A stretch of 64,000 nucleotides of DNA from positions 123,363-187,362 of the forward strand of contig CAWKNX010000015.1 of the NCBI GenBank assembly GCA_963851085.1, written 5' to 3'. Position 1 is the stretch's first letter, and the number at the start of each line of letters is the position of its first letter. Positions 42,382 to 51,563 of the stretch are shown piece by piece. A program made the translations under genes and the position numbers. This stretch comes from DATFVJ01 sp963851085. Lineage in GTDB: Bacteria > Actinomycetota > Actinomycetes > Streptosporangiales > Streptosporangiaceae. Under the pieces are notes generated by a model. The model was not told the DNA's origin, made no database searches, and saw only the letters and a program-made list of their open reading frames with translations.

Positions 42382-42707
42382 ATGTCGAGGATCGTTCCAT
42401 CGCATGACGTCGTGGTGGTGCGCGAAAGCGACACCGAAATCCTCGGCGGCGCACCGGTGACCCGGCAGGCTGTACGCTGACAGCAGCGCGACGGGCGGTA
42501 CGCTCTGCTGCCAGCGTATAACCCTCCTGAACGGAGCCGCCGGGGCAACGCCGCACCACCATACGGGTTCTAGTGAGCTGTTTTACGTTCTGTCGGGCGC
42601 GGCCGGGATGCTCACGGGCGAGCGCGTCCTCACTGCGCGGAAAGGCGATCTCATCGTGGTCCCGCCGGGCACGGTGCACGCCCTCGCCGCCGCACCCGCC
42701 GCCGAGG
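42382..42707 (+). pseudogene. Cupin-domain protein relic, frameshifted
   Basis: ATG 42382 reads MSRIVPSHDVVVVRESDTEI, then stops. In another frame QRITLLNGAAGATPHHHTGS, SELFYVLSGAAGMLTGERVL and KGDLIVVPPGTVHALAA give a complete double-motif cupin core with its HHH metal ligands. One indel near 42470 and loss of the C-terminus make it a relic. Confidence 0.6.
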
Positions 42708-42789
42708 CCGATAAGCATCTGGCAGCAGACGCTCGCGGCGCGCCTGTGAACTGGCCGCCGTGCGGCGGCTGCCGCCGGGGGCTGAACCG

Positions 42790-43074
42790 GCAGGACGTCG
42801 GGCAGCCGTTCCCGGCGCTGCTTTCGGGGCACACGCCGCCTGGCTGCGCAAGCTGCTGGCCGACGGCGTGCTGATCGCCGCGGGCCCCTGCCGGGGCCGG
42901 ATCAACACCGGCATCGCGATCTTCGACGCGCCCAGCGAGGAAGAGGCGCAGCGGATCGTCGCCGGCGAGCCGGTAACCAGCGGCGGGCACATGCGCGGCG
43001 ACCTGCGCCCGTACCGGCTCGGCCTCCTGCGCGGCCGTGACAACGGTCCGACGGCCCATGGTCATCGAACCTGA
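42790..43074 (+). pseudogene. YciI-family protein relic
   Basis: AAWLRKLLADGVLIAAGPC, NTGIAIFDAPSEEEAQRIVA, GEPVTSGGHMRGDLRPYRL is the C-terminal two thirds of a YciI-like protein. The N-terminus is replaced by the end of the cupin relic. Confidence 0.55.
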
Positions 43075-43124
43075 CCGAGCCCCGGGCCGGGCAGTCGCCG
43101 CTTCGGCGCCCCGGGAACTGGCGG

Positions 43125-43172
43125 ACACGGGGACACGGGGACACGGGGACACGGGGACACGGGGACACGGGG
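43125..43172 (+). repeat. Six 8-bp tandem repeats (ACACGGGG)
   Basis: Six perfect units without interruption. The number is likely to vary between strains. Confidence 0.9.
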
Positions 43173-43219
43173 CGGCGGCCGCCGCGTGGCGCGGCTGCCT
43201 GGCTGCCTATGCTGGCCCG

Positions 43220-43611
43220 GTGCATCTGAGCCTGGTGGCCGTCGTGGTTCAGGAGTATGACCCCGCCATCGACTTCTTCGTCGGCACGCTGGGCTTTGAG
43301 CTCGTGGCGGACTCGCCGTCCCTGACGAGCAACGGACGTCCCAAGCGCTGGGTTGTGGTCCGGCCGCCTGGTGCTGCGACAGGCGTGCTGCTGGCCCGGG
43401 CTGACGGGGAAGACCGGGCTGCGTGGTCGGGAGGCAGGTCGCGGGCCGGGTGGGGTTCTTCCTCCAGGTTGAGGATTTCGATGAGGCGTACCTGCGGATG
43501 TCCCGCGCTGGGGTCCGGTTCGTGCGGCCGCCGCGGGTAGAGGCCTACGGGCGCGTTGCCGTGTTCCTCGACATCGCCGGCAACAGATGGGACCTGCTCG
43601 GCCCGGCATGA
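43220..43611 (+). pseudogene. Glyoxalase/VOC-family protein, frameshifted
   Basis: GTG 43220 gives VHLSLVAVVVQEYDPAIDFF, VGTLGFELVAD, LARADGED. Near 43415 the family reading moves to another frame with GRVGFFLQVEDFDEAYLRMS and VAVFLDIAGNRWDLLGPA to 43611. A single indel would restore a VOC protein of about 130 residues. Confidence 0.65.
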
Positions 43612-43666
43612 CGGCTGCCGCCAGGCGCGCTGCGCACGCAGGCTACCGGCGGGGGTCGCGATGTGC

Positions 43667-44620
43667 CTAACGCTCGGGCTCGCTCCACGCTCGCAGGCGA
43701 TCGGACAGAGCGCTGACCTCGTCGCGGAGTCCGGCGGGTTTCCGGATGGTGAACGGCCAGCCGAGTCCGGCCAGCATCATGGCGGCGCCGTCGAGGTGCT
43801 CGGCGCGGGCGCTCAGGAGGACTCCCTCTGCGGTGCCGGTCAACGTCGCCGCGGCCGGGGGGATGCGACGTCGTGCGGCCTCCATGGTGGTGTCCAGCAG
43901 GACCTCGACCTCGTGGGCATAGGGCACGGCGGCGAGCGACCGGGTCACGTGCCGGACCGGGTGGAAGTCTTGCGGCGGCTCGAAGGTTCCGTGGCCCGGC
44001 CGCACGGATGCCACCCGGTCGACGCGGAATGTGCGGACCTGGCCGCTGCGGGAATCGTGCCCGGTGACATACCAGCGCCCGGAGTGCAAGACCAGGCCGT
44101 AGGGGTCCAGGTCACGTTCGCTGTCGGCGCCTGCCCAGGACCGGTAGCGCAACCTCACCCGCTGGTGCTGCCCGGCGGCGTGCGCCAGCGCCAGGACCGT
44201 GCCGGTGTCGGTTGCGGTGGCCTCCCTGGGCGTCATGGTGAATTCCAGCGTCTGCCGCAGCGCCTCGATGCGTTCGCCCAGGGCCGCGGGCAGGACCCGC
44301 TGCACCTTGGCCAGGGCGCTCGCGGTGCCTGTCACGGGTAGGCCGAGGCGGCCCGCGGCCATCAGCCCGAGCACCACCGCGGTGGCCTCGTCGTCGGTAA
44401 ACATCAGCGGCGGCAGCTTGAAACCGGGCATCAGGCGGTACCCGCCGTAACGTCCGCGCTCGGCTGTCACGGGGATCCCGAGCTCGGCCAGGCGCGCGGC
44501 GTAGCGGCGGACGGTTCGCTCGTCCACGCCGAGCCGTTCGGCCAGTTCCGCACCGCCAAGGCGGTGGCGGGCCTGCAGCAATTCCAGCATGGCCAGCACC
44601 CGGGTGGTCGGATGTGACAC
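43667..44620 (-). CDS. WYL-domain HTH transcriptional regulator
   Basis: A 317-residue DeoR/YafY-like protein: HTH at residues 1-60 (RVLAMLELLQARHRLGGAEL, DERTVRRYAARLAELGIPV), GYRLMPGFKLPPLMFTDDEA, then a WYL domain (VRLRYRSWAG, DPYGLVLHSGRWYVTGHD, RTFRVDRVASV). It is divergent from the hydrolase at 44697 and probably controls it. The shared 76-bp gap contains both promoters. Confidence 0.88.
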   Translation of the reverse strand: MSHPTTRVLAMLELLQARHRLGGAELAERLGVDERTVRRYAARLAELGIPVTAERGRYGGYRLMPGFKLPPLMFTDDEATAVVLGLMAAGRLGLPVTGTASALAKVQRVLPAALGERIEALRQTLEFTMTPREATATDTGTVLALAHAAGQHQRVRLRYRSWAGADSERDLDPYGLVLHSGRWYVTGHDSRSGQVRTFRVDRVASVRPGHGTFEPPQDFHPVRHVTRSLAAVPYAHEVEVLLDTTMEAARRRIPPAAATLTGTAEGVLLSARAEHLDGAAMMLAGLGWPFTIRKPAGLRDEVSALSDRLRAWSEPER

Positions 44621-44696
44621 AGGTCACCTTCTTAATCCGGGCGGGTTATGTCCGGTATTAACCGTAGCGTGGCACCACACAGAAAGGTGCATATCG

Positions 44697-45434
44697 ATGG
44701 CTACGTTTGTTCTCGTCCCCGGCTTCTGGCTTGGCGCATGGGCGTGGGAGGAGGTGACCCGCGATCTGGCCGCCGCCGGCCATGATGTCCACCCCGTCAC
44801 CCTGACCGGCCTGGCCGAACGAGCCGCCGAGGCGACCCCGCAGGTGAACGTGGACACCCACAGCGCCGACATCCTCCAGGTCGTTCGCACCCGCGACCTG
44901 CGCGACGTGGTGCTCGTCGCGCACAGCGGCGCGAACATGCCGGTGACCGCCGCGGCCGACCGTCTCGCCAGCATCGTCAGGCGGGTGGTCTACGTCGACA
45001 GCGGGCCGATGCCGAGCGGCATGGCCGGCATCGACTTCCGCGATCCGCAGGCCCAGCAGCAACTGCGCGACCACGTCGCCGAACGCGGCGACGGCTGGCT
45101 CATCCCGGTGCCGCCGTTCGACCCGGCGGCCGACCCGGTAAACCTGGCCGGGCTGACCTCGCAGCACCTGGAACTCCTCCGCACCCGCGGCACGCCGCAG
45201 CCGTTCGGCACCGCCACCCAGCCGCTCTGCCGTCCCGACCCGGCCCCGGGCATCCCCGCGTCAATGATCGCGACCACCTTCACCCCGGAGCAGGTCCGCG
45301 CGCTCGCCGCCGGCGGCAACCCGATCTTCGCCGCGATGACCGGGCTCGACCTCCACCACCTGCCCACCGGGCACTGGCCGATGTTCTCCCGCCCGGCAGA
45401 ACTCGCGGCCCTGCTCGACAAGATCGCCTCTTGA
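44697..45434 (+). CDS. Alpha/beta hydrolase
   Basis: A 245-residue alpha/beta hydrolase: FVLVPGFWLGAWAWEEV, nucleophile elbow LVAHSGANMP (Ser in HSG), RRVVYVDSG, and a late GHWPMFSRP with the catalytic histidine. The group includes salicylate-esterase-like enzymes; the substrate is unknown. GAAAGG lies before ATG 44697. Likely regulated by the divergent WYL protein. Confidence 0.87.
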   Translation: MATFVLVPGFWLGAWAWEEVTRDLAAAGHDVHPVTLTGLAERAAEATPQVNVDTHSADILQVVRTRDLRDVVLVAHSGANMPVTAAADRLASIVRRVVYVDSGPMPSGMAGIDFRDPQAQQQLRDHVAERGDGWLIPVPPFDPAADPVNLAGLTSQHLELLRTRGTPQPFGTATQPLCRPDPAPGIPASMIATTFTPEQVRALAAGGNPIFAAMTGLDLHHLPTGHWPMFSRPAELAALLDKIAS

Positions 45435-45745
45435 GCCGCGTCGCCGACCGCGGCGGCCGGCGACATGGAGCCGGGCCGGGCCGTCACCATGTCCGGGGCG
45501 GGGTTAGATCGTTCTGGCGGCGATCGAGTGGCTGAAGCCTCGCTGTCGCAGGCGGTCGATCACGCTGCGGCGTTCTGGCGGCGTGATGCGAAGCGCATTC
45601 AGCCATCTGGCGGCGGACCATTACTGAGCGGGCCTGCGGCGATAGCGCCGGTCTTTGACTGAGAGAATCCTCCGGATGATCGTGATGTCTTCCACCATCA
45701 CGGACATCGGATGGTGTCTGCTGCCGATGTGCTGATGGTCTGGGA
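45435..45745. other. 311-bp region without a recognised gene
   Basis: It lies between the hydrolase and the IS. Short frames only; no signature seen. Confidence 0.5.
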
Positions 45746-48060
45746 GGCGCGAGCCCGGAAGTAGGTGAGACGCAGGCTGGCTGGCCTGCGTGTCCCTTAA
45801 TGTCCCTGTTATGCGAAAACTGTTAAACTTACGGCAGGATGGGGGTATGAGATCAGCCGCCGCGGCCATCCTGGAGGGCATGCCCGATCCCCGGCTGCTG
45901 CACCGCGCGGACCGGGACGGCACCACCTGGATCCTGGCCGGATCGGTGGTGCTGGCCTGCTACCCGTCCGGCGACGCGGGGCTGCGTAACGTCGCGGTGG
46001 CGGTGTGCCGCCAGCTGGGCTTTGGCGGCCAGGCGGTCGCCGAGGTGATGGGGCTGACCGAGAACTACGTCGCCACGCTGCATAACCGGGCGCTGCGGGA
46101 GGGAACCGCCGGCCTGGTGCGGGCTCAGGGACGGCCCCGCAAGCTGGCCGGGAACGCCTGGGAGAAGGCGGCCCGGTGGCGGGCCGGGGGCGCCTCCGAC
46201 AGCGAGATCGCCCGCCGGCTGGGGGTCGCCCAGTCCACGGTGTTCCGCCGCCTGGGCCCGGCCGCCGTGCAGGAGCAGCTGCCCGGCGGCGGGCCGGAAG
46301 ATAAGCTCGCGGCGCCCGGGCTGCAGGCAGGCGAGCCGGAGCCCGAAGCCGAGACCGCGGCGCCCGAGCCCGGGCTGGCGCCCGCCGGTGAGCTGGTCCC
46401 GGCGGGCGGCCGGGAGCCGGCGGCCTGCCCCGGCACCGGGCTGGCCCGGCTCGCCGGCGGGATGCTGCCCAGCCGGTATGCGGGGGCGATGCTGGCCCAC
46501 GCCTACCTTGACCGGATCGGCGCGGAAGCGATCCTGGCGGCCGCGCTGCCGCCCATGCCCGCCCTGGCCCGGCCGCGGTATGACGACCTGGCGCTGCTGA
46601 CCGCCACATCGCTGGCGTTCGCGCTCGGGGTGTCATCGGCGGAGGGCACCAAGCACCTGATCCCGGCCCAGGCCGGGATCCTCGCCGGGATCGGCCGGCT
46701 CCCCGACCCGCGCACGCTGCGGCCCCGGCTCGCCGCGATCGCCGACCAGTGCGACCCGCTGGCCCTGCAGCGCCAGCTGGCCGCCGCGATACTCGCCGCC
46801 GACGCCCCCGGCCTGCACGTGTACTACGCCGATGATCACTTCGTCCCCTACGAGGGCGCCGGGCCCGTGCCGAAGGGCTGGAATACCAAGCGCCGCCACG
46901 CTCAGCCCGGCCGTGCCGACACCATGGTCACCGACTACCACGGCCGGGCAGCGGCCTTCGCCACCGGCGACCCCTCCGGGCTGACCGCCACGCTGCCCGG
47001 CATCCTGGCCCAGCTGCGCCAGGTGACCGGCGAGCAGGCGAAGATCCTGCTCGGCTTCGACCGCGGCTCCTACCCGGTCGCCTTCCGCGCCATCCGCGAC
47101 GCGCGCGCCGACTGGGTCACCTGGCGGCGCGGCCCGCTCGCCCCGGTGACGGCCGCGCCGCGCCGGTACTGGGCCGCGCGTGGCGACGGCAGGCCCGCCG
47201 AGATCCTGCACCTGGCCGATGAGACCGTCACCATCAACGACTACGGCGAAGCCCGGCAGATCACCCTGTTCGAGGACGGCAACCCGGTGCTGCAGGTGCT
47301 CACCAGCGACCTGGATGCCCCCGCAGCGGCGCTGCTGGCCTGGCTGCGCTGCCGGTGGCGGATCGAGAACCTGTTCAAGTACCTGGAAGACCACTACGGC
47401 ATCCACTGGCTGTGCGACTACCACGCCAGCCTGGAAGACGACGACCACCTGATAGACAATCCCGAGCGCAAGGCCGCCCGCGCCCGGCTGCGCGAGGCCG
47501 AGGCCGCACTCGCAGCCGCCGAGCGCAGGCTCGCCGGCGTGATCTCCTCCCCGGACCTTTCCGCCGCCGCGAAAAACAAGGCCATCCCGCCCGCCGAGAA
47601 GAAGATCACCAGGGCCAGGGACGCCGTCACCACGGCCAGGGCCGCGCTCAAGGGGATCCCCGCCAGGCTGCCCGCCAGCCAGCTCACCCCCGGAGTGCAG
47701 AAAGCGATCCTGCGCACCCGGCGCCGGTCCCTGCAGATGGTGCTGCGGCTGCTCGCCGCCGCCGCCGAGCACTGGCTCGGCAACCGGCTCAACGACTACC
47801 TGCGCGACAACGACGAATACCGCGCCATCACCCGCAACCTGCTCTACCTCGGCGGCACCATCACCTGCACGCCCCGCGCGATCACCGTGACCCTCGACCC
47901 GCCCGCCGCGCCCCGGATCGCCCGCGCCCTGGCGCTGCTCCTCGAGGAGATCAACGCCAACCCGCCCCGCACGCCCGGCGACACCCGGCCCATCACCTAC
48001 CAGCTCGCGGTCTCCCCCCGGGTTTAACAACGATCAAGGATCGACTTCCGGAGGTCTGAG
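45746..48060 (+). mobile_element. Large insertion sequence with 745-aa transposase
   Basis: The right end is the inverted form of CTCAGACCTCCGGAAGT (48044-48060), and the left end shows the degenerate CCGGAAGTAGGTGAG near 45754. The deletion derivative at 42192 supports these ends. The left boundary is approximate. The right end abuts a truncated integrase gene. Confidence 0.7.
45790..48027 (+). CDS. DDE transposase of the large IS
   Basis: Up to 745 residues. The N-terminus has two HTH parts (FGGQAVAEVMGLTENYVATL, SDSEIARRLGVAQSTVFRRL), then a Glu/Pro/Ala linker. The DDE core shows LHVYYADDHFVPY, ILLGFDRGSYPVAF and CRWRIENLFKYLEDHYGIHW. A coiled Ala/Arg region and a conserved tail follow. 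The start could be ATG 45847 instead. IS family not assigned. Confidence 0.8.
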   Translation: MSLNVPVMRKLLNLRQDGGMRSAAAAILEGMPDPRLLHRADRDGTTWILAGSVVLACYPSGDAGLRNVAVAVCRQLGFGGQAVAEVMGLTENYVATLHNRALREGTAGLVRAQGRPRKLAGNAWEKAARWRAGGASDSEIARRLGVAQSTVFRRLGPAAVQEQLPGGGPEDKLAAPGLQAGEPEPEAETAAPEPGLAPAGELVPAGGREPAACPGTGLARLAGGMLPSRYAGAMLAHAYLDRIGAEAILAAALPPMPALARPRYDDLALLTATSLAFALGVSSAEGTKHLIPAQAGILAGIGRLPDPRTLRPRLAAIADQCDPLALQRQLAAAILAADAPGLHVYYADDHFVPYEGAGPVPKGWNTKRRHAQPGRADTMVTDYHGRAAAFATGDPSGLTATLPGILAQLRQVTGEQAKILLGFDRGSYPVAFRAIRDARADWVTWRRGPLAPVTAAPRRYWAARGDGRPAEILHLADETVTINDYGEARQITLFEDGNPVLQVLTSDLDAPAAALLAWLRCRWRIENLFKYLEDHYGIHWLCDYHASLEDDDHLIDNPERKAARARLREAEAALAAAERRLAGVISSPDLSAAAKNKAIPPAEKKITRARDAVTTARAALKGIPARLPASQLTPGVQKAILRTRRRSLQMVLRLLAAAAEHWLGNRLNDYLRDNDEYRAITRNLLYLGGTITCTPRAITVTLDPPAAPRIARALALLLEEINANPPRTPGDTRPITYQLAVSPRV

Positions 48061-48063
48061 CCT

Positions 48064-49021
48064 GTGGCCGCCTTGGCCGACCCGGCGACGATGCGTGCCG
48101 TTCTCGGCGTGGCCGGAACCTTGCTCGATGGCAGCGCGGCGGCCCCGTCCACCGTTCGCCGGAATCGGACCATCCCGCACAACGCACTCGAATACGCGGT
48201 GGAACGGCGGCTACTTGCCCGCAACCCGATTAAGGTCATCAAGTGGAAAGCACCGAAAACCACGCACGAGGTTGACCGGCGCTGCGTCGTCAACCACACT
48301 CAAGCCCGGAGACTGCTAAACGCAGTACGTGAGCAAATGCCGAGCGGCCCCCGGCTGGTGGCGTTCTTCGCGGTCATCTATTACGCGGCCCTACGACCCG
48401 AAGAAGCGGTCAATCTGCCCAAGGACAACATCATCCTGCCGCCGCTCGTACGGAACAATAGCACGGGCGAATGGGAGGAACCGGCAGACGACTGGGGAGA
48501 GCTGCGGTTCTGCCTGGCCGCAACGGAAATCGGTGCCGAATGGACCGACGCCGGTAGCCGCCGCGAGCACCGGCACCTCAAAGCCCGCGCCCGGGGGGAG
48601 TGGCGGCACGTTCCTATTCCGCCGCCGCTAACCCGAATCCTCCGCAGGCACCTGGATCAGTTCGGCACGAGCCGCGACGGGCGCGTATTCTCCGGCATCC
48701 ACGGCGGGGAACTGGCGTCCATCACCTACCGCCGGGCGTGGGATAAAGCGCGGCGTACCGCGCTGACTCCCGCCAAATACGCCTCACCGCTGGCCCGGCG
48801 TCTACGACCTGCGCCATGCCTGCGTCTCCACCTGGCTCAACGGCGGTGTCGCGCCCGCCCAGGTTGCCGAGTGGGCCGGGCACAGCGTCGCCGTGCTGCT
48901 CAGGGTCTACGCCAAGTGCATCGACGGCCAGGACCAGATAGCTAAGCGCCGGATCGAGGACGCGCTGCGCGAAGCCGAGGACGGAGCCGCCGACAGCGGC
49001 GACGACGATGACGCCGCCTGA
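48064..49021 (+). pseudogene. Tyrosine integrase, 5'-truncated by IS and frameshifted
   Basis: The reading begins 4 bp behind the IS (ALADPATMRAVLGVAG, RRLLARNPIKVIKWKAP) and carries the catalytic Arg region YYAALRPEEAVNLP. Near 48795 the frame changes; the other frame holds VYDLRHACVSTWLNGGVA, VAEWAGHSVAVLLRVYAKC with the H-x-x-R, His and Tyr catalytic residues, and a stop at 49019-49021. It matches AICE/phage integrases that act at tRNA genes; a tRNA-like site lies 122 bp behind it. Confidence 0.8.
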
Positions 49022-49087
49022 CTTGGGCGCGTATTGGGCGCAACCCGCCACCGTCAGCCGTGAACAGCCGTAGCCAGCCGGAGAACA

Positions 49088-49132
49088 AAAACCGGTGCCT
49101 CGCCGCGTTTTCGCAGGTGAGGCACCGGTTTT
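49088..49132 (+). terminator. Terminator behind the integrase
   Basis: Perfect 14-bp stem AAAACCGGTGCCTC / GAGGCACCGGTTTT with a 17-base loop. Usable in both directions because of the flanking A and T runs. Confidence 0.75.
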
Positions 49133-49142
49133 AGCTGGCCGG

Positions 49143-49187
49143 TGGTGGTCAGGGGCAGGATCGAACTGCCGACCTTCCGCTTTCAGG
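49143..49187 (-). other. tRNA-Phe 3'-end sequence, candidate att site 1
   Basis: The minus strand reads CCTGAAAGCGGAAGGTCGGC, T-arm GGCAGTTCGATCCTGCC, acceptor CCTGACC, A and CCA. The anticodon loop CTGAAAA of tRNA-Phe(GAA) is one A short. There is no 5' half, so it is not a functional tRNA but fits an integrase target repeat. Confidence 0.65.
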
Positions 49188-50110
49188 CATGGCAACCCCC
49201 CAGGTCAGCGCCGATACCGCAGCGTCGACGGCAGTCGCAGGGTGTCAGCGGCTGGCACCGGTTGCTGCCGTTGCTGTCACCGTTGCTGTCAGCGGTGCCG
49301 CCATCGGGCGACCTTGCGGTCGCGGGCACCGGCGCGGTCCGGAACATATTTGGCTCGCCTGGCGGCCGATACCGGCACAATCATGTCTGCTCGCCGCTGC
49401 CACGATCGTCACTCAGTTGGTCACTCACCTTCGGTTGGCCGCAGAAGTGACCCCTCCGCTTGCAAAGCTCGGCCAGGGTGTCTAGCAGTGTTTCGCTGCT
49501 CCTTTGAGGCCGCGCCTTGCCAACATCTCTCGCCTAATATTTTCAATGGATGATCCCAGGTGCGTGAACGGACGCAGCCACGGCTGCCAAGTATGCACCT
49601 TCGACAGGGTCTCAAAATGCGTCACGCCAGGCTTGTTGTTGACTGAGCCAGAACACACATCGAGTTCCTCGTCTCCGATCCTGACTCGCAGCCATGCATG
49701 GCCCGAGACTCCTTCTTCAGGCGATAGCATGCCATCAACCACCGTGGCAGGAAACGTGCAACGCAAGGCAAACACTGGCCTTGCTTCGATCCCCAGTTGG
49801 TCATAGATGTGTTTCAGCGCAAGCGCCTGCTGCTCGCAGTACCCCATACCTCGTTCAAAGGCTCTGGAAGGTGTATCCCAGGTATTGAGCCGAGAATAGG
49901 TGAATTTTCTGGCAGCGAGGTTCTGCGCATACGCCACCAGATCCCAGCCGTGCAACTGCGTTCGTTTGCATGCTTCTACTGCGTCATCGATCGTGGTGAT
50001 CCCATCCACCGATACACGGCTTGGCTTGGGAAGACGACGCAACAGTGGGATGGTAAGCAGGTAGATGGCGACAGCCGAAGCCACTCCCAGGCCTGTGAAG
50101 GCCAGCACTA

Positions 50111-51330
50111 GTGTATGTAGAATTGTTTAACTTTACATGACCAAACACCCACTTACCGTCAGCTATATGTCATAATAGTAAGTATGAAACTTTCGGAAGA
50201 GCAACTCGGCGAACTGCGGGCAGCAATCACGCCTGGTACCTATGACAGATCCGTTTCAGCCAGAGCACAAATTGTCCTGTGGTATCACGAGGGTCGCCGG
50301 AAAGTTGACATCGCGGAGATGTCTGGCGCGTCGCGGCCGACCATTGACAAGTGGATTGACCGGTATGCGGTATATGGGATCGGCGGGCTCACCAGCGAGA
50401 CGTCTCCTGGCGGGCCCAGGACGATTCCCGAACGCATCCGGGGGCGGGTGCTGGCGCTTACCCGGCAGACGCCGCCAGAGGAGCTTGGGATTTCGCACTG
50501 GACGTCGGGGAAGATGGCCGATTACATCAGGAAGACCGAGGGTGTCCCGGTTTCCCAGCCGTGGGTCTCGCGGCTATGGCGGGACAACAGGCTTCAGCCG
50601 TGGCGGCAGGGCACATTCAAGATCAGCAAAGACCCGGACTTCGAGGAGAAGGTCCGCGACGTCACCAGTCTCTATCTGAATCCGCCGGAGGGTGAGGCAG
50701 TTGTATCTATCGACGTCAAGTCCGGGATACAGGCCTTGGACCGGACGCAGCCGATGCTGCCTGTTGATTTCGGCAAAAGCGAGAAGCGCACGCATGATTA
50801 CAAGCGCCACGGCACGACTGACATGTACGCCGGATTAGATATTGTTACGGGCAAAGTCACCGTGGAGCTCTCGCCCACGCACAACGCTCAGGATTTCCTG
50901 CGGCTGGCGAAGAAGATCATGCCGCAATATACGGGCAGGAAGAAGATCCACCTAGTGCTGGACAATGCGTCGGTCCATACCAGCGCAGAGACCAGCAAGT
51001 GGCTCGCGGAACAGGATGGCCGGGTGGTCCTTCATTTCACGCCGAAAGGGGCGTCGTGGATGAATCAGGTTGAGATCTGGAATGGCATAATAACTCGCCA
51101 GCTCATCCGCCGCGGAACCTTCCCGTCGGTGAGAGCTGTTAATAACGCGATCAAGCGGTTCACTGCCGATTGGAACGCTGACGCCAAGCCATTTAAATGG
51201 GCGGCAACCGCCGACGAGATCATTGACAAGGTCCGGGCTGTCACCAGCCGGATGAGCAAGCTTCTCGGTGCCACCGAGATCGGGCACGTCATCCCACGGG
51301 CAGCGTAAACATGATCAATTCTCCCTACAC
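50111..51330 (+). mobile_element. IS630-family insertion sequence
   Basis: 1220 bp bounded by inverted ends GTGTATGTAGAATTG and (reverse) GTGTAGGGAGAATTG, flanked by TA on each side (50109-50110, 51331-51332), the target duplication of this family. It interrupts the transglutaminase-like gene. Confidence 0.85.
50184..51308 (+). CDS. IS630-family transposase
   Basis: A 374-residue transposase. HTH region (GRRKVDIAEMSGASRPTIDK, YAVYGIGGLTSE), winged-helix (GISHWTSGKMADYI, SQPWVSRLWRDN), then the DDE core: VVSIDVKSGIQALDR, KKIHLVLDNASVHTS and ASWMNQVEIWNGIITRQLI. It appears complete, so the element may still be mobile. Confidence 0.92.
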   Translation: MKLSEEQLGELRAAITPGTYDRSVSARAQIVLWYHEGRRKVDIAEMSGASRPTIDKWIDRYAVYGIGGLTSETSPGGPRTIPERIRGRVLALTRQTPPEELGISHWTSGKMADYIRKTEGVPVSQPWVSRLWRDNRLQPWRQGTFKISKDPDFEEKVRDVTSLYLNPPEGEAVVSIDVKSGIQALDRTQPMLPVDFGKSEKRTHDYKRHGTTDMYAGLDIVTGKVTVELSPTHNAQDFLRLAKKIMPQYTGRKKIHLVLDNASVHTSAETSKWLAEQDGRVVLHFTPKGASWMNQVEIWNGIITRQLIRRGTFPSVRAVNNAIKRFTADWNADAKPFKWAATADEIIDKVRAVTSRMSKLLGATEIGHVIPRAA

Positions 51331-51563
51331 TAGTTTCCTGGCCATGCTCGTTCTCCCTTGCTCTGGCGAGCATCTGAGCACTCCTGCTTCGTTCTGCGCG
51401 ACCCGGCGTGCCTACCAGCGACTTCCAGGCTGTGCTCATCCAGTGCGGGCTGCTGCCAGCATGGTACTGCTCGCGTTGCTGCTCGCTGTTCATGACGAAG
51501 GTCCCACCCGGCTGGGCCTGCGGGCCATGGCCGCACCGGTGGGGATGGGTGCATAGTTTTGCC

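Larger units (their letters stand above)
49482..51345 (-). pseudogene. Transglutaminase-like membrane protein interrupted by IS630-type element
   Basis: The body (50108-49482) reads LAFTGLGVASAVAIYLLTI (membrane anchor), MGYCEQQALALKHIYDQLGI with the catalytic-type Cys, SGHAWLRVRIGDEELDVC with His and Asp: a transglutaminase-like fold. The start MARKL with ribosome site AAGGGAG lies beyond the IS at 51345-51331. Removing 50111-51330 and one TA joins ATG GCC AGG AAA CTA to GTG CTG in frame (213 residues). Confidence 0.75.

Noticed and set aside
43125..43172. 8-bp repeats considered as a CRISPR-like array
   Set aside because: Contiguous units with no spacers; simple tandem repeat.
46633..48030. 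465-codon minus-strand frame opposite the large transposase
   Set aside because: Gly/Val/Arg-rich shadow; the plus strand holds HTH and DDE motifs.
49143..49187. Functional tRNA gene
   Set aside because: The D-arm, 5' acceptor and anticodon 5' stem are absent and one base of the anticodon loop is lost.
49142..49450. Plus-strand frame beginning GRIELPTFRF
   Set aside because: This is the well-known spurious translation across a tRNA gene; the DNA is a tRNA-Phe 3' end.
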